Notes under the pieces: model-generated | Told to the model about the DNA's origin: nothing | The model's database searches: none | The model's input: only the letters and a program-made list of their open reading frames with translations | In this document: piece by piece, positions 17,891 through 27,049 of the stretch | Numbering within the stretch: the stretch's first letter is position 1 | How the letters are laid out: each line of letters opens with the position of its first letter | From: Phaeoceros laevis | Taxonomy: Eukaryota; Anthocerotophyta; Anthocerotopsida; Notothyladales | Direction of reading: 5' to 3' | NCBI GenBank assembly: GCA_049999765.1 | Contig: JBNGIQ010008903.1 | Location: 1 to 37,695, forward strand | Length of the DNA: 37,695 nucleotides | Made by a program: the position numbers and the translations under genes

Positions 17891-18098
17891 AGTGAGGCCC
17901 CAGCCGCGAGGAACGGCTAGGGCTTCCACCCCGACTGGCGAGGACCGGAGAGGATTACCACGTCCGACGAAAAAGGACCGGCGCGGACAACCACCCCGAC
18001 CAGCGAGGAACGGCGAGGACTACCACCGCGACCAGCGAGGGTCGGTGAGGATTACCACGCCGACCAGCTTGGAACGACGCGGACAACCCCGACCCAGG
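17891..18098. repeat. 32-bp minisatellite
   Basis: Tandem GC-rich units begin at 17915, 17947, 17980, 18012, 18044 and 18076, with partial units at either end. Unit length is 32 bp, and 33 bp in one unit. The core contains GACTACCACCCCGACCAGCG. Because 32 is not a multiple of 3, successive units shift frame, so the open frame crossing it (Arg/Pro/Gly-rich) is not a protein repeat. It contrasts sharply with the AT-rich DNA just before it. Confidence 0.9.
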
Positions 18099-18695
18099 TA
18101 CGTCCAACCCCTTTTGCCACCTTGCACTTCAGTAAAACACACAATCACAGCTACCTCGCTACCTCTAGGAATAATTGACTACGAGGCTGGGAGTGCGTAT
18201 GTGCTACTAATTGCAAAGGTTCTCCTGAGAGTATCAAATGTCAGACCCTGGACGAGCCGCCATAGGTAATGCGCTCGTCACACCTCATCAGCCGGAGGAT
18301 TGCAATTGATGGCAGAAGGCAAACAAAATTTACATGGTTTGCCACCCTGCATCATTTTACTGAATCAGTATAGCAACGGTTACCTCACAGTCCTCCGGAA
18401 ATAAGCATGATCGCACTGCAAACAAACATGTTCCAACTGCAAAGGAACTTGATAGGTACAAAACCTGCAATATTCGGCATGCTTTTCTTCCTCTGCAAGT
18501 GCTGGTGGCTACGCCCCGTCTTCGTAACGTGAGTTGCTCCTGCTGAAAAAGACGCTCGAACCCAGTTATGTGGACCCTCTGTGACAGGAGGTACTGCTTA
18601 AACAACCTGGGTCTTGGCTCAAACCCAAAGCCTGCTAACACCAGCCACAGCTAGCTTCGTGCTGGGACCAAGCAATGCGGCAGGCTCATCACCGG
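18099..18695. other. Intergenic, 3' side of the third PPR gene
   Basis: I see no supported gene. It would contain the 3' UTR of the minus-strand PPR gene that ends at 18696. Confidence 0.4.
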
Positions 18696-20987
18696 CTATG
18701 TCTTGTCCTCTTCCATGTTCACAAACAAATTCTCTAAGATTGTCCATGTAAGCACTATGCAGGGATGACCTCTATCCTCAACTGCAAATGAGTGCGCAAT
18801 TCCGCTTACGTCGGTCCACCAACTTTGTCCAGGCTTCTTCCATGCTTCTGCTTTTAATCGCATTGATCTTGTCTCCCTTGCCTCCTGTTGCATGTGAGCA
18901 GCCCTATAGATGTTGGACATCAAGACGTATGCTGCAGCATCATTTTCATCCAGACTCACTGCACACTCAAATGCCCGTCGTCCAAGCTCCACATTACCCC
19001 ACTTTTGGCAGGCAGCCAGTACACTTCTCCACAACTCACCATCAGGTTTCAAGGGCATTGTGTCTACCATCTCCACGGCCTTCTCGACGAAGCCTGCACG
19101 GCCAAAGAGGTCAACCATGCAATTGTAGTGCTCAATGCCTGGAATGATGCTGTAGTCTCTGTTCATACTCTCAAAGTACTCCTGGCCTTTGTCCACTAGC
19201 CCGAGATGGCTGCACACAGCAAGAACGTTAAGGAATGTCACGCCATTGGGGAGGACACCCTCATGTCTTAGACGACCAAATAGATCAAACACAGCTTCGC
19301 TCTCTCCTTGGCGGGCATATCCTGAAACCAATGCATTCCATGTAACAATGTCCCTTGTAGTCAACGAATCAAAAACCTGTTGCGCGTCAGCCATGCTCCC
19401 GCATTTGGCATACATGTCAATGAGAGAGCTTGCCACAAACCAGTCGGTAGCGCCGATTTCACTTTGGGATATCAGAGCATGAATTTCCTTCCCTTTTTCC
19501 AATCCTGCTACAGCACCACAGGCCTGCAGAAGGCATACAAATGTTACATGGTTAGCTGGAGAGATGCCCTCTTGCTGCATGCTTGAATATAAAGCAAGTG
19601 CTTCCTGACCTAGCCCATGCTGAGCATATCCTGCAATCATGGCCGTCCATGTCACAACATCTTTTATTGGCAGGTTGTCAAACACTTCTTGTGCACCCTC
19701 CACGCTTCCACATTTGAAGTACATGTCCACAAGGCCAGTGGCCACAACCACATCAGATGAGAATCCTCTTTCCTGAATTTCTGCATGGAGCTGCTTTCCA
19801 TGATGCAAGGATCCACAGCTGGAGCATGCTTGCAGAAGGCACACATACGTTACATGGTTTGCAACCGTGACGCCCTCCTCCTGCATGCTTGCATATAGAC
19901 CAAAGGCCTCTTGACCAAGGCCGTGCCGGCTATATGCAGCAATCATGGTAGTCCATGTGATCACATCCTTGCTGGGCAGATTTTCAAACACTTTGCGCGC
20001 ACCCTGCAAGCTTCCACACTTTGCGTACATGTTTACCAGACTATTGCCAACCATTCCATCCACTTCCAGTCCTTGTTCCTGGATCTTGGAATGAATGTCC
20101 CTCCCTTGAATTAGAGCTCCAGCAGCTGCACATGCTTGCAGGAGGCATGCAAAAGTCACAGAATTTGCTGAATTGCTGCCCTCTTCTTGCATGCATGCAT
20201 ACAGAGTTAGGGCATGTTGGACAAGCCCATGATGAGCATATCCTGCGATCATGGCATTCCATGTAACGACATTTTTGAATGACAGATTGTCAAAAACAGT
20301 GCGTGCGTTCTTCAAGTCTCCACACTTGGCATACATATCCACCAGGCAATTTCCAATGAATATACTAGGCTCATTTCCACTCCTCATAATATCACAGTGC
20401 ACTTCGCTTCCAGAAGACAGATCCTCTGCAGTTGCACAAGATTTTAGGGCCGCCACAAAGATATGGTTGTCTGGCCTCACGTTTGAGCATTTCATCATTC
20501 GATAGAATCTCATAGCTTCTGTTGGCTGGCCATGTCGAGCATGTGCCAAGATGATGGAGGCCCACATATGCCGGCTTGGCACGGGGACCTCTGTGAAAAC
20601 CTTTTTTGCTTCTTCCAGCCTGCCATGAGAAGCATACATACAAATGATGTGGTTGGCCAAGAAGGCATTTAATTTGAATCTGTTTTTGATGGCAAGGGCA
20701 TGGACACGGCTTCCTAGAACCAGATCCCTTTCTGCAATGCACCTCTTGAGCACACCATAGAAGACTTGGTTGTCCACATGAGATCCTTGCTGCACCAGGA
20801 CGTCCAATGCCTCAACAGTTTCAGTGAGATGTCTCTCCAGCCATTGCTTTGTCCAAGTTCCTACCTGGAAATCCCTCGCATACCCTGCCAGTGCAACTGT
20901 CAAGACCAGGAAACGATGGAGCAAGGACACCTTAGCCACCCAACTTGTGCAGGGTCCAGGTGCAATCAAAGATCCAGGGGCAATCAC
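18696..20987 (-). CDS. PLS-class PPR protein, E/E+ type (no DYW), about 760 aa
   Basis: This is a member of the same local PPR family. After a hydrophobic leader and ETVEALDVLVQQGSHVD, the repeats run in PLS triplets. Typical units are VTFACLLQACAAAGALIQGR, LVNMYAKCGSLQGARKVFEN and VITWTTMIAAYSRHGLG. E motifs follow (HYNCMVDLFGRAGFVEKAV, then AAAYVLMSNIYRAA) and a PG box (AWKKPGQSWWTDVSGIAHSF). The protein stops about 35 residues later with no DYW domain. The frame begins with GTG and has no ATG before about residue 150. A GCACTGGCAG|G acceptor-like site ends at 20885, just before the sequence homologous to the other PPR genes. A 5' exon with the start and targeting peptide is therefore likely, and the residues before that site may be intron. 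Confidence 0.9.
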   Translation of the reverse strand: MIAPGSLIAPGPCTSWVAKVSLLHRFLVLTVALAGYARDFQVGTWTKQWLERHLTETVEALDVLVQQGSHVDNQVFYGVLKRCIAERDLVLGSRVHALAIKNRFKLNAFLANHIICMYASHGRLEEAKKVFTEVPVPSRHMWASIILAHARHGQPTEAMRFYRMMKCSNVRPDNHIFVAALKSCATAEDLSSGSEVHCDIMRSGNEPSIFIGNCLVDMYAKCGDLKNARTVFDNLSFKNVVTWNAMIAGYAHHGLVQHALTLYACMQEEGSNSANSVTFACLLQACAAAGALIQGRDIHSKIQEQGLEVDGMVGNSLVNMYAKCGSLQGARKVFENLPSKDVITWTTMIAAYSRHGLGQEAFGLYASMQEEGVTVANHVTYVCLLQACSSCGSLHHGKQLHAEIQERGFSSDVVVATGLVDMYFKCGSVEGAQEVFDNLPIKDVVTWTAMIAGYAQHGLGQEALALYSSMQQEGISPANHVTFVCLLQACGAVAGLEKGKEIHALISQSEIGATDWFVASSLIDMYAKCGSMADAQQVFDSLTTRDIVTWNALVSGYARQGESEAVFDLFGRLRHEGVLPNGVTFLNVLAVCSHLGLVDKGQEYFESMNRDYSIIPGIEHYNCMVDLFGRAGFVEKAVEMVDTMPLKPDGELWRSVLAACQKWGNVELGRRAFECAVSLDENDAAAYVLMSNIYRAAHMQQEARETRSMRLKAEAWKKPGQSWWTDVSGIAHSFAVEDRGHPCIVLTWTILENLFVNMEEDKT

Positions 20988-21942
20988 CTTCTTGACTTCT
21001 TACAGTCCGATCCTTGAGCACACCCAGGCTGGTAGGACAGGAAGCAAGAACCATCGACCTGGTTTTCCTCCATCCCCGCTTGTTGTGAGTCAAGGCACCA
21101 GGAATGCGTGCTGTGTTGAAGGACGGGTAGTCAGAATTCCTCTATTACGTAGCAAGAAATGTCCGGATTAAATATCAACATCCACCTTCGTTACCTTGGT
21201 GAACCTTTTGTCGGAGCGATATGATAGAACTTTTCCCAATAGCTTCGGCCGTGCAAGTTTCTCCGCTGCAAGCCACCTACACATAAGGGTCTGACAGGGC
21301 TTCCCAGCCACAAGCACACCAGACATACCGGCCAGGTAAGAAATTTACAAAGACTCCTTTCTTCTGTGATGCGGCTCCCCACAGAACAAGCTGCGCATGA
21401 ACTCTATCCCAGAGCACCAGCTAGGTGCTTATACACAGTCAAGCTCGCATTAACAATGGCTGATGTACAGCTGCAGAATGAATTCAGAATGGTTGCTCAA
21501 TCACACGCTTCTGCATGTTGGTAAGCCGACAATTGAAGCATGCGAGTTAATCCACGTCTCGTCTCGAGTCATCACCACATCGCCCCAATGCACACGACGG
21601 ATGCGCACATCGGCTAGATAGCAAACAGACATCTCAATCCTAGAGAGAAGATCCTCAGGCTGTTTGAGTTTGAAAATCTAGGGGAAGGCTGCGGCCTGGC
21701 TGAGCCTGGTAGAGCTTGTTGAGAAGAGTGTTGTTCTGACATAAAAAGAGGCAGGATCAATGTTGTGACAGTGCCTTCGACATGAAAACGATCCACAGCA
21801 GAAGCGATCGCTGTGGCTATTGCACCTACCATACGTCATCTACTACGGGCATGGTAGGTGCAATAGCAGCAGCTAATTGTGCCCGCACAAAGGCTTTTGC
21901 ATCATTATTTATCGGGTTGATCTTGCAATCTTGTGTAGATAT
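20988..21942. other. Intergenic between two PPR genes, with a hairpin
   Basis: No gene is supported. The part next to 20987 should hold the missing 5' exon of the PPR gene on its left. The part before 21943 is the 3' flank of the next PPR gene and carries a perfect-armed hairpin at 21816-21867, listed separately. Confidence 0.4.
21816..21867. repeat. Inverted repeat, 17-bp perfect arms, 18-nt loop
   Basis: Arms at 21816-21832 and 21851-21867 are exactly complementary (GCTATTGCACCTACCAT and its reverse complement). It lies about 75 to 130 bp beyond the stop of the PPR gene ending at 21943, so it may sit in that gene's 3' UTR. It could be a terminal-repeat remnant or an RNA hairpin. Confidence 0.9.
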
Positions 21943-23775
21943 TTACATCATTTTCACAAAAAGACATTCCATCTTATCATAAATTTGAGTCCCTTTAGGA
22001 TGATCTCTATCAGCCACGATAAATGCATGCAAAGTTCCACTACTATCAGTCCACCAGCTCTGTCCTGGCGTTTTCCATCCTTGGGCATCGACTCTCATTT
22101 CCTGAATCTCCTTTGCTTCTTCGTGCATGTCAGCAGCTGAGTAGAGGTTCCACATCATCAAATATGCAGCAGCATCCTTGCTGTCCAACCTCACAGCACA
22201 TTCGAATGCCTGTTTGCCAAGCTCCAGGTCACTCCACTTTTGACAAGCACCCAACACGCTTCTCCAAAGCTGACCATGAGGTTCATAAGGCATTGTGTTC
22301 ACCATATTCACCGCCTTCTCCAAGTGGCCTCCCCGGCCGAAGAGGTCAACCATGCAACTATAATGCTCAATGGTGGGAGAGATCCTGTAGTCTGTGCTCA
22401 TAGCCTTGAAGTACACTTGGGCCTTGTCCACTAGACCTGCATGACTGCATACATTGAGTATACTGAGAAATGTGATAGCATCTGGTTCTACGCCCTCCTG
22501 GATCATGCTGTGAAACAAGTCAAAGACGATATCACTTCGCCCTTGACGGGCATATCCTCCAATCAGTGCACTCCATGTCACAGTGGTTCTTGTTGGTAAG
22601 GTATCAAAGACCTGCTGAGCATCGACCATGCTCCCGCATTTGCAATACATGTCAATAAGCGTGCTTGCAACAAATAAATCAGTCATGTCGAGTCCAAGCT
22701 TGGAAATTTGAGAATGGATTTCCTTCCCCTTTTCCAGTCCAGCCACACAACCGCAAGCCTGCAAGAGGCTCACATATGTTACATGGTTTGCAAGTGTGAT
22801 GCCCTCCTGCTGCATACTTGCGTAAAGAGTGAGGGCTTCTGCACCAAGCCCTTGTTGTGCATAGCCTCGAATCATGGCAGTCCATGTGACCACATCTTTA
22901 GTTGGCAAGCTGTTAAACACTTGGCTAGCCTCCTCCAGGCTCCCGCACTTCAAATACATATCAACAAGACAGGTCCCGACCATAACGTTGGATTCCAGAC
23001 GTCCTTTCTGAATCTGCATATGTAGTTGCTGCCCCTGATGCAAGGCTCCAACAGCAGCACAGGCTTGCAGCAGGCATACAAACGTGACATAGTTTGCTTG
23101 AGTGATGCCCTCGTGCAGCATGTTAGCATAAAGAGCAAGGGCTTCTTGACCAAGCCCATGCTGCGTATATCCAGCAATCATTGCCGTCCATGTCACCACA
23201 TTCTTGCTTGGTAGATTGTCAAACACGTTTCGTGCATCCTGTATGCTCCCACACTTTGCATACATGTCCACCAGGCAGTTGCCAACGAAGATATTGGGCT
23301 TATCTCGATTCCCCGTCGCCAAAATATCAGCATGCACCTCCCTGCCGGAAGACAAATCCACTGCAGTGGCACACGCTTTCAGTGCTGCAACAAATGTATG
23401 GTTGTTTGGCTTCACACCTGACTTCCGCATCTGTCGATATAGTCCTACTGCTTCCTTGGGCTGCCCATGTCGGGCATGAGCTAAAATGATGGAAGTCCAC
23501 ATGTAGCAGTTTGGTGCATCCACCTTGTTAAACACCTGCATTGCTCTCTCCAACCTCCCATGGGAGGCGTACATACATATGAAGTTGTTGGCCAGAAATA
23601 CATCTGATTCAAACCCATTTTTGACAGCAAGGGCATGAACTCGGCTTCCTAGAACTAGATCCTTCTGTGTGATGCAGAGCTTCAGCACCCCATAAAAGAT
23701 GGAGTTATTGACACCAGATCCTTGCTGCACCTGGAGGTCCAAGGTTTCGACAGCCTCACTCAGATGCGCCTCCAC
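21943..23775 (-). CDS. PLS-class PPR protein, E/E+ type (no DYW), about 610 aa
   Basis: This is the shortest of the four PPR paralogues, with fewer PLS triplets. It opens with HLSEAVETLDLQVQQGSGVN and the repeats begin at VFYGVLKLC-like sequence. Units such as CLLQACAAVGALHQGQQLH and CLVDMYLKCGSLEEASQVF follow. E motifs are HYSCMVDLFGRGGHLEKAV and AAAYLMMWNLYSAA, and the PG box is GWKTPGQSWWTDSSGTLHAF. It ends soon after at LFVKMM, without a DYW domain. The first codon given is GTG. The frame stays open upstream to a TGA near 23850 and includes CRARGCGGDLQFAQW, homologous to CRVEGHGGDLQAGRW in the PPR gene at 4968-7616. Both share CTTGCAG|G in the same codon phase (exon here would start at 23827). 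This supports a conserved 5' intron and an undetected first exon. Confidence 0.9.
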   Translation of the reverse strand: MEAHLSEAVETLDLQVQQGSGVNNSIFYGVLKLCITQKDLVLGSRVHALAVKNGFESDVFLANNFICMYASHGRLERAMQVFNKVDAPNCYMWTSIILAHARHGQPKEAVGLYRQMRKSGVKPNNHTFVAALKACATAVDLSSGREVHADILATGNRDKPNIFVGNCLVDMYAKCGSIQDARNVFDNLPSKNVVTWTAMIAGYTQHGLGQEALALYANMLHEGITQANYVTFVCLLQACAAVGALHQGQQLHMQIQKGRLESNVMVGTCLVDMYLKCGSLEEASQVFNSLPTKDVVTWTAMIRGYAQQGLGAEALTLYASMQQEGITLANHVTYVSLLQACGCVAGLEKGKEIHSQISKLGLDMTDLFVASTLIDMYCKCGSMVDAQQVFDTLPTRTTVTWSALIGGYARQGRSDIVFDLFHSMIQEGVEPDAITFLSILNVCSHAGLVDKAQVYFKAMSTDYRISPTIEHYSCMVDLFGRGGHLEKAVNMVNTMPYEPHGQLWRSVLGACQKWSDLELGKQAFECAVRLDSKDAAAYLMMWNLYSAADMHEEAKEIQEMRVDAQGWKTPGQSWWTDSSGTLHAFIVADRDHPKGTQIYDKMECLFVKMM

Positions 23776-24573
23776 ACGTTTTTTACTCCATTGTGCAAAC
23801 TGTAAATCCCCTCCACACCCTCGTGCCCTGCAAGGTTGACGGGACTGTCAAGCCACAACAAAACGGTGTTCAGAACTATCGTACACCTGGAAGACCAAAA
23901 ACCTCAGAATGAAATTCAAGACCAATACCTGCAGCCGAACAGCCGTGCCGTGCCGGTGGAAGTTTTGTGATTCGAACTGTAGCAGCATGGCCTCGAATGA
24001 GAACGATGTATGGTTGTGCATACAAACAGTGTCAAGCAGATACTCAGACGGTCAAGCTAAAACCTGAGTGCATTAGTGGTCAACTGTTTCCTCTGCAGTT
24101 TGAACAGAAGGGGATGAAAACTTCCAAAAATGCATTGGAATAATTTCTGAGCCGCTATGGTTTAGAAGTACTATAAAGGGTGCGTGGTTATTCATGGCAG
24201 AGGTGCCTCAAAGCAACGAATTTAGGGTCCTGAGTATTTCCTGTGCAGCTTGGACAGAAGGGGATGAAACTTTTGAAGTGCATTGGGATAATTTCTGAGC
24301 CGCTATGGGTTTAGGAGTACTATATAGGGTGCGTGTGCCTCAAACCAACGGATTTACGGCCCTGAGATCTATGCCCAACCAAGCAGATGTGAAAGAAAAA
24401 CAAACTGGACTTCAGTCTCCCGGATTTTGCACAGAACAATGGTCATCCCAGTGTTACTTGATGGACTTTCGGAAACTTGTGTACTTGTTCATTTCAGGTC
24501 TTGGCTTCCTTGCGGCATTGTCTCTTCAAGGAGGGTTTGGAATTCCTCGCTCTGAAGCAGAAGAGACTAGGCC
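23776..24573. other. Intergenic between a PPR gene and BLOS1
   Basis: It holds the 5' side of the PPR gene ending at 21943 and the 3' side of BLOS1. The tandem duplication at 24087-24366 is the only structure. The PPR's first exon, if real, should lie in 23850-24100. Confidence 0.4.
24087..24366. repeat. Diverged tandem duplication (148 and 129 bp)
   Basis: Copy A is 24087-24234 and copy B about 24238-24366. Both run from TTTCCT-TGCAG through ACAGAAGGGGATGAAA and AATTTCTGAGCCGCTATGG to a GTGCCTCAAA-CAACG-ATTTA-GG-CCTGAG end. They differ by scattered substitutions and a deletion of about 16 bp in copy B. Non-coding. Confidence 0.85.
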
Positions 24574-25128
24574 TCATCTTGGAGCTTGCGGTGCAAAGGC
24601 CACTTCCCTCAGCGTAGTGCCTATGATCTCACAGTCCCTCTCTATCACTTTGATCCAATTTTCGAAGTCACCAATTTCCTGTGGATCCAAGTGTCAAGCT
24701 GTGCAGTCTCTAGTTGTGTAATTTTAGTGTCTAACAACTGGTGCGGGACAAGATCGCACCTTGAGGGCAGAGTCAAACGTCTGAAAGAGTGTGAGCCACT
24801 GGTTTGACTGCTGAGTGAACCTCTGGATAGTGACTTTCAGAGCTCTGGCCTCCTGCTCAATGCGGTTTTCGTTGGTAAACACCTCTTGCACCCCACCATT
24901 CACGCAGTTTACGATGAAATCCGCGACAATGGATGTTGCTGCTACTGCTTCTTTCCTAGCTAGGTCTGTACAACACGTTATGAATTGCTGTCTGGACCTA
25001 CGAACTGAGATGCCAAATTCCATTGCTCCTTACAGGTTTGATCACGTACCAGCCTGCTCCTTTGCAAGTAGGTTGCGCTTCACATGAGATTGCAACAGAG
25101 CGGCAAAATCGGTCTCCAAGTTGCCCAT
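24574..25128 (-). CDS. BLOS1: BLOS1 / BLOC-1 subunit 1 (GCN5L1) homologue, 3 exons, 129 aa
   Basis: This is a subunit of the BLOC-1 (BORC-like) complex in endosomal sorting and vesicle positioning. Exons in transcript order are 25128-25050, 24965-24760 and 24678-24574. Introns are 84 and 81 nt with GTACGT/TACAG and GTGCGA/CACAG borders, and the joins are in frame. Exon 1 gives MGNLETDFAALLQSHVKRNL. Exon 2 gives DLARKEAVAATS, the family block VNGGVQEVFTNENRIEQEAR and QSNQWLTLFQTFDSALK. Exon 3 gives EIGDFENWIKVIERDC and ends at APR. NGGVQEVF-NE-RIE-EAR, QWL and EIGDFENW are hallmarks of the family, and the length agrees (about 125-150 aa). The protein is an all-helical coiled coil. It is divergent from the gene at 25365 across a 236-bp shared promoter region. 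Exons 2 and 3 are certain; exon 1 is very likely because its phase and content fit. Confidence 0.88.
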
Positions 25129-25364
25129 GGTCACCAACTGCATAAGCGTTCAGCTCCCCATGTGAATTGATAACTTCAGAGAGAAATAAGAAACATATAA
25201 ATTTCTAGAATTTCTAGACAGAAGGGTCGATCGTTTTGGCGGGATGGCAGGTTTGAGCTAGGTTTTTCCAAAAGGGTGCACTTTTGCTCCGAGTGAGGTG
25301 AGAGCCAGGGCCGACTGCGTGAGCGCTCTGAGCTGGTGGTTTCGGAAAGTGTGGCTAGGAGGGA
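25129..25364. promoter_or_regulatory. Short bidirectional promoter region
   Basis: Only 236 bp separate the start codons of BLOS1 (minus) and the acidic-tailed gene (plus), so the two must share regulatory DNA. No TATA box or named element stood out. Confidence 0.4.
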
Positions 25365-25866
25365 ATGGCGCAGAGGGTGTGGTTCAGTTACATACTCGAA
25401 GGTCCTTCTCACTCCTTCAAGACCATTGAGACTAGTGTTACAATACAAGATTGGTCAACGCAATTTGTGGATGACTTGCGGAAGGGTATCTTTGCTGAGG
25501 TGGGGAAAAGGGCTTGAAGATTATGGCGTGAAAATTGCACCTCACCTTGTTCTGTGGAGGTGGGAGACCTTGAAGCGTATGAATCCGAGGAACCTGCTCA
25601 CACAGGCATTTGCAGCCATACCAGATTTGCAGCCATTCGCAGACTACGGAGGGGATGAGCTGAAAGTAGTTGTAACTCCAGCAGATTCATCAATCTGGAG
25701 TTCTCCATTCTCCAAAAATCAAAGCTTTACACGCCAACCTGAGGTTTTCCCCTCCAACTTCAACCTTGACGACATTATGAATGACTATGAAGATGACGAT
25801 GAGGACTACTCGGACGGTGACGACACCTGGGACTCTGATGAGGAAGACGACTATGAGCGGTACTGA
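25365..25866 (+). CDS. Acidic-tailed protein with possible Crinkler-like N-domain; one-base frame break
   Basis: The natural start is ATG 25365 (MAQRVWFSYILEGPSHSF). The frame reads well to FAEVGK and then meets a stop at about 25515. The next frame continues equally well (GLEDYGVKIAPHLVLWRWETL) to 25866. The switch lies in the homopolymer string TGGGGAAAAGGG, so one surplus base fits either an assembly error or a real frameshift. The first 75 residues resemble the ubiquitin-like N-terminal domain of Crinkler (CRN) proteins: a small G-x-S-F start, a DLRK helix and L-x-LW. That match is from memory and tentative. The C-terminus is strongly acidic (from about DDIMNDYEDDDEDYSDGDD to DDYERY). Role unknown. 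It is divergent from BLOS1. Confidence 0.55.
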
Positions 25867-27049
25867 GGGATGACTATCTGTTTCCCATGTGCGAACTCGG
25901 TACTAAGAGGCTTGGCTCACCTAGCATAGCTGCTGTGTGGCTTGGGTCTCCAAGCATATCTACCGTTAAGCTTGGGTCCCCAAGCAGAGTTACAGATAGT
26001 ACTAGCTGCCTGTCTCCACTACTCTATTGCTACTCTTACAATCCTTTTGTCTCTACTACTCTAATGTACACTTTTGATCCTTTTACCTCCTTTTGTCACA
26101 TGTCTCGTGTTGCTTACCAAGCTTGTAATGCCTTACTTCTTTGCTCGCACATTTATATACTTGGTTGAAGCACGTGATTGAGGCCATGTTAGTGGATTCT
26201 TCTGAGATGGAAGAGGAGGCCAACATGCTGTTATGGCATCGAGGGGAACAGCCCAAATCTGGAACAGCTGTGACAGAGCTGGGGGATCAGCATGGGCAGA
26301 ATTGCGCCACATTTTTTCGGAGCAGTCGACATCCTGAAATGCAGCAGACATGTGAGAAGCTGGGAGATTTGTTATCAAACTAAACAGAGATGGATATTGC
26401 AGCTCACTTTGGAACCAAACAGACCTGTTAACAAGGAGTCTCTGTTGTGTTGGCTCACTTTGAAATTGGCTGTCAGGCAGTAAGTTGCTTTACTATCAAC
26501 ATTCAAGGAATGAGCAGACCAGATTACCGTCAGCTGGTCTGTAATAATTCTCATTCTCTCCAGAAGATGCTAGATGCCTCGTCTGGATGTCACGCCCAAT
26601 CAATGAAGCCTATTATCCGACACCAACACAAGCCACGGATGAAGCAGACAACACATTGGTGGGTACCAGCCTGCTGACATGGCGTCACCTGGTCAGTTCA
26701 TGAACTCAGGTACTGTACAAAGGTTTTTGTAGTTATAAAAGAAATATGTGGTCGGGCCCGCTCCACAGGATCGGGTGGACCAATGAGCGAGCAGCGCGCC
26801 CAATCCGTCTGGTTTCTGCACCACAGTAGGAGATTGCGGATTTTTACGCGAGGCACTGAACGGCGTGGAGCTCGCTAGACTGAAGAATCTCTGTCACCGC
26901 CTGCTCTGGGAGTCTCTCTGTAGAATGGCATGAGAGACTGTCTCCGTTTGCCTCACCCCAGCAGTTAGAGGAATTGGAAGCAGCTCAAGTGGAAGCGAAA
27001 GCTCCGGGACTGGAGAAAGCAAGGCTTCCTAGGCAGCAGGAGCAGCAGG
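25867..27049. other. Intergenic, upstream region and leader of CHLH
   Basis: A short repeated phrase GCTTGG-TC-CC-AAGCA occurs three times at 25909-25985. Plus-strand frames at 26141-26383 are not recognised. The CHLH leader probably starts between about 26850 and 27049. No light-responsive element was assigned with confidence. Confidence 0.4.

Noticed and set aside
17808-18269. Open frame of about 150 codons, Arg/Pro/Gly-rich, across the minisatellite
   Set aside because: The repeat unit is 32 bp, not a multiple of three, so units read differently each time. The frame is open because the GC-rich repeats contain few stop codons.
24305-24721. Plus-strand 138-codon frame
   Set aside because: It lies antisense to BLOS1 exon 3 and runs through the tandem duplication. 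It has no family match, whereas BLOS1 on the other strand is clear.
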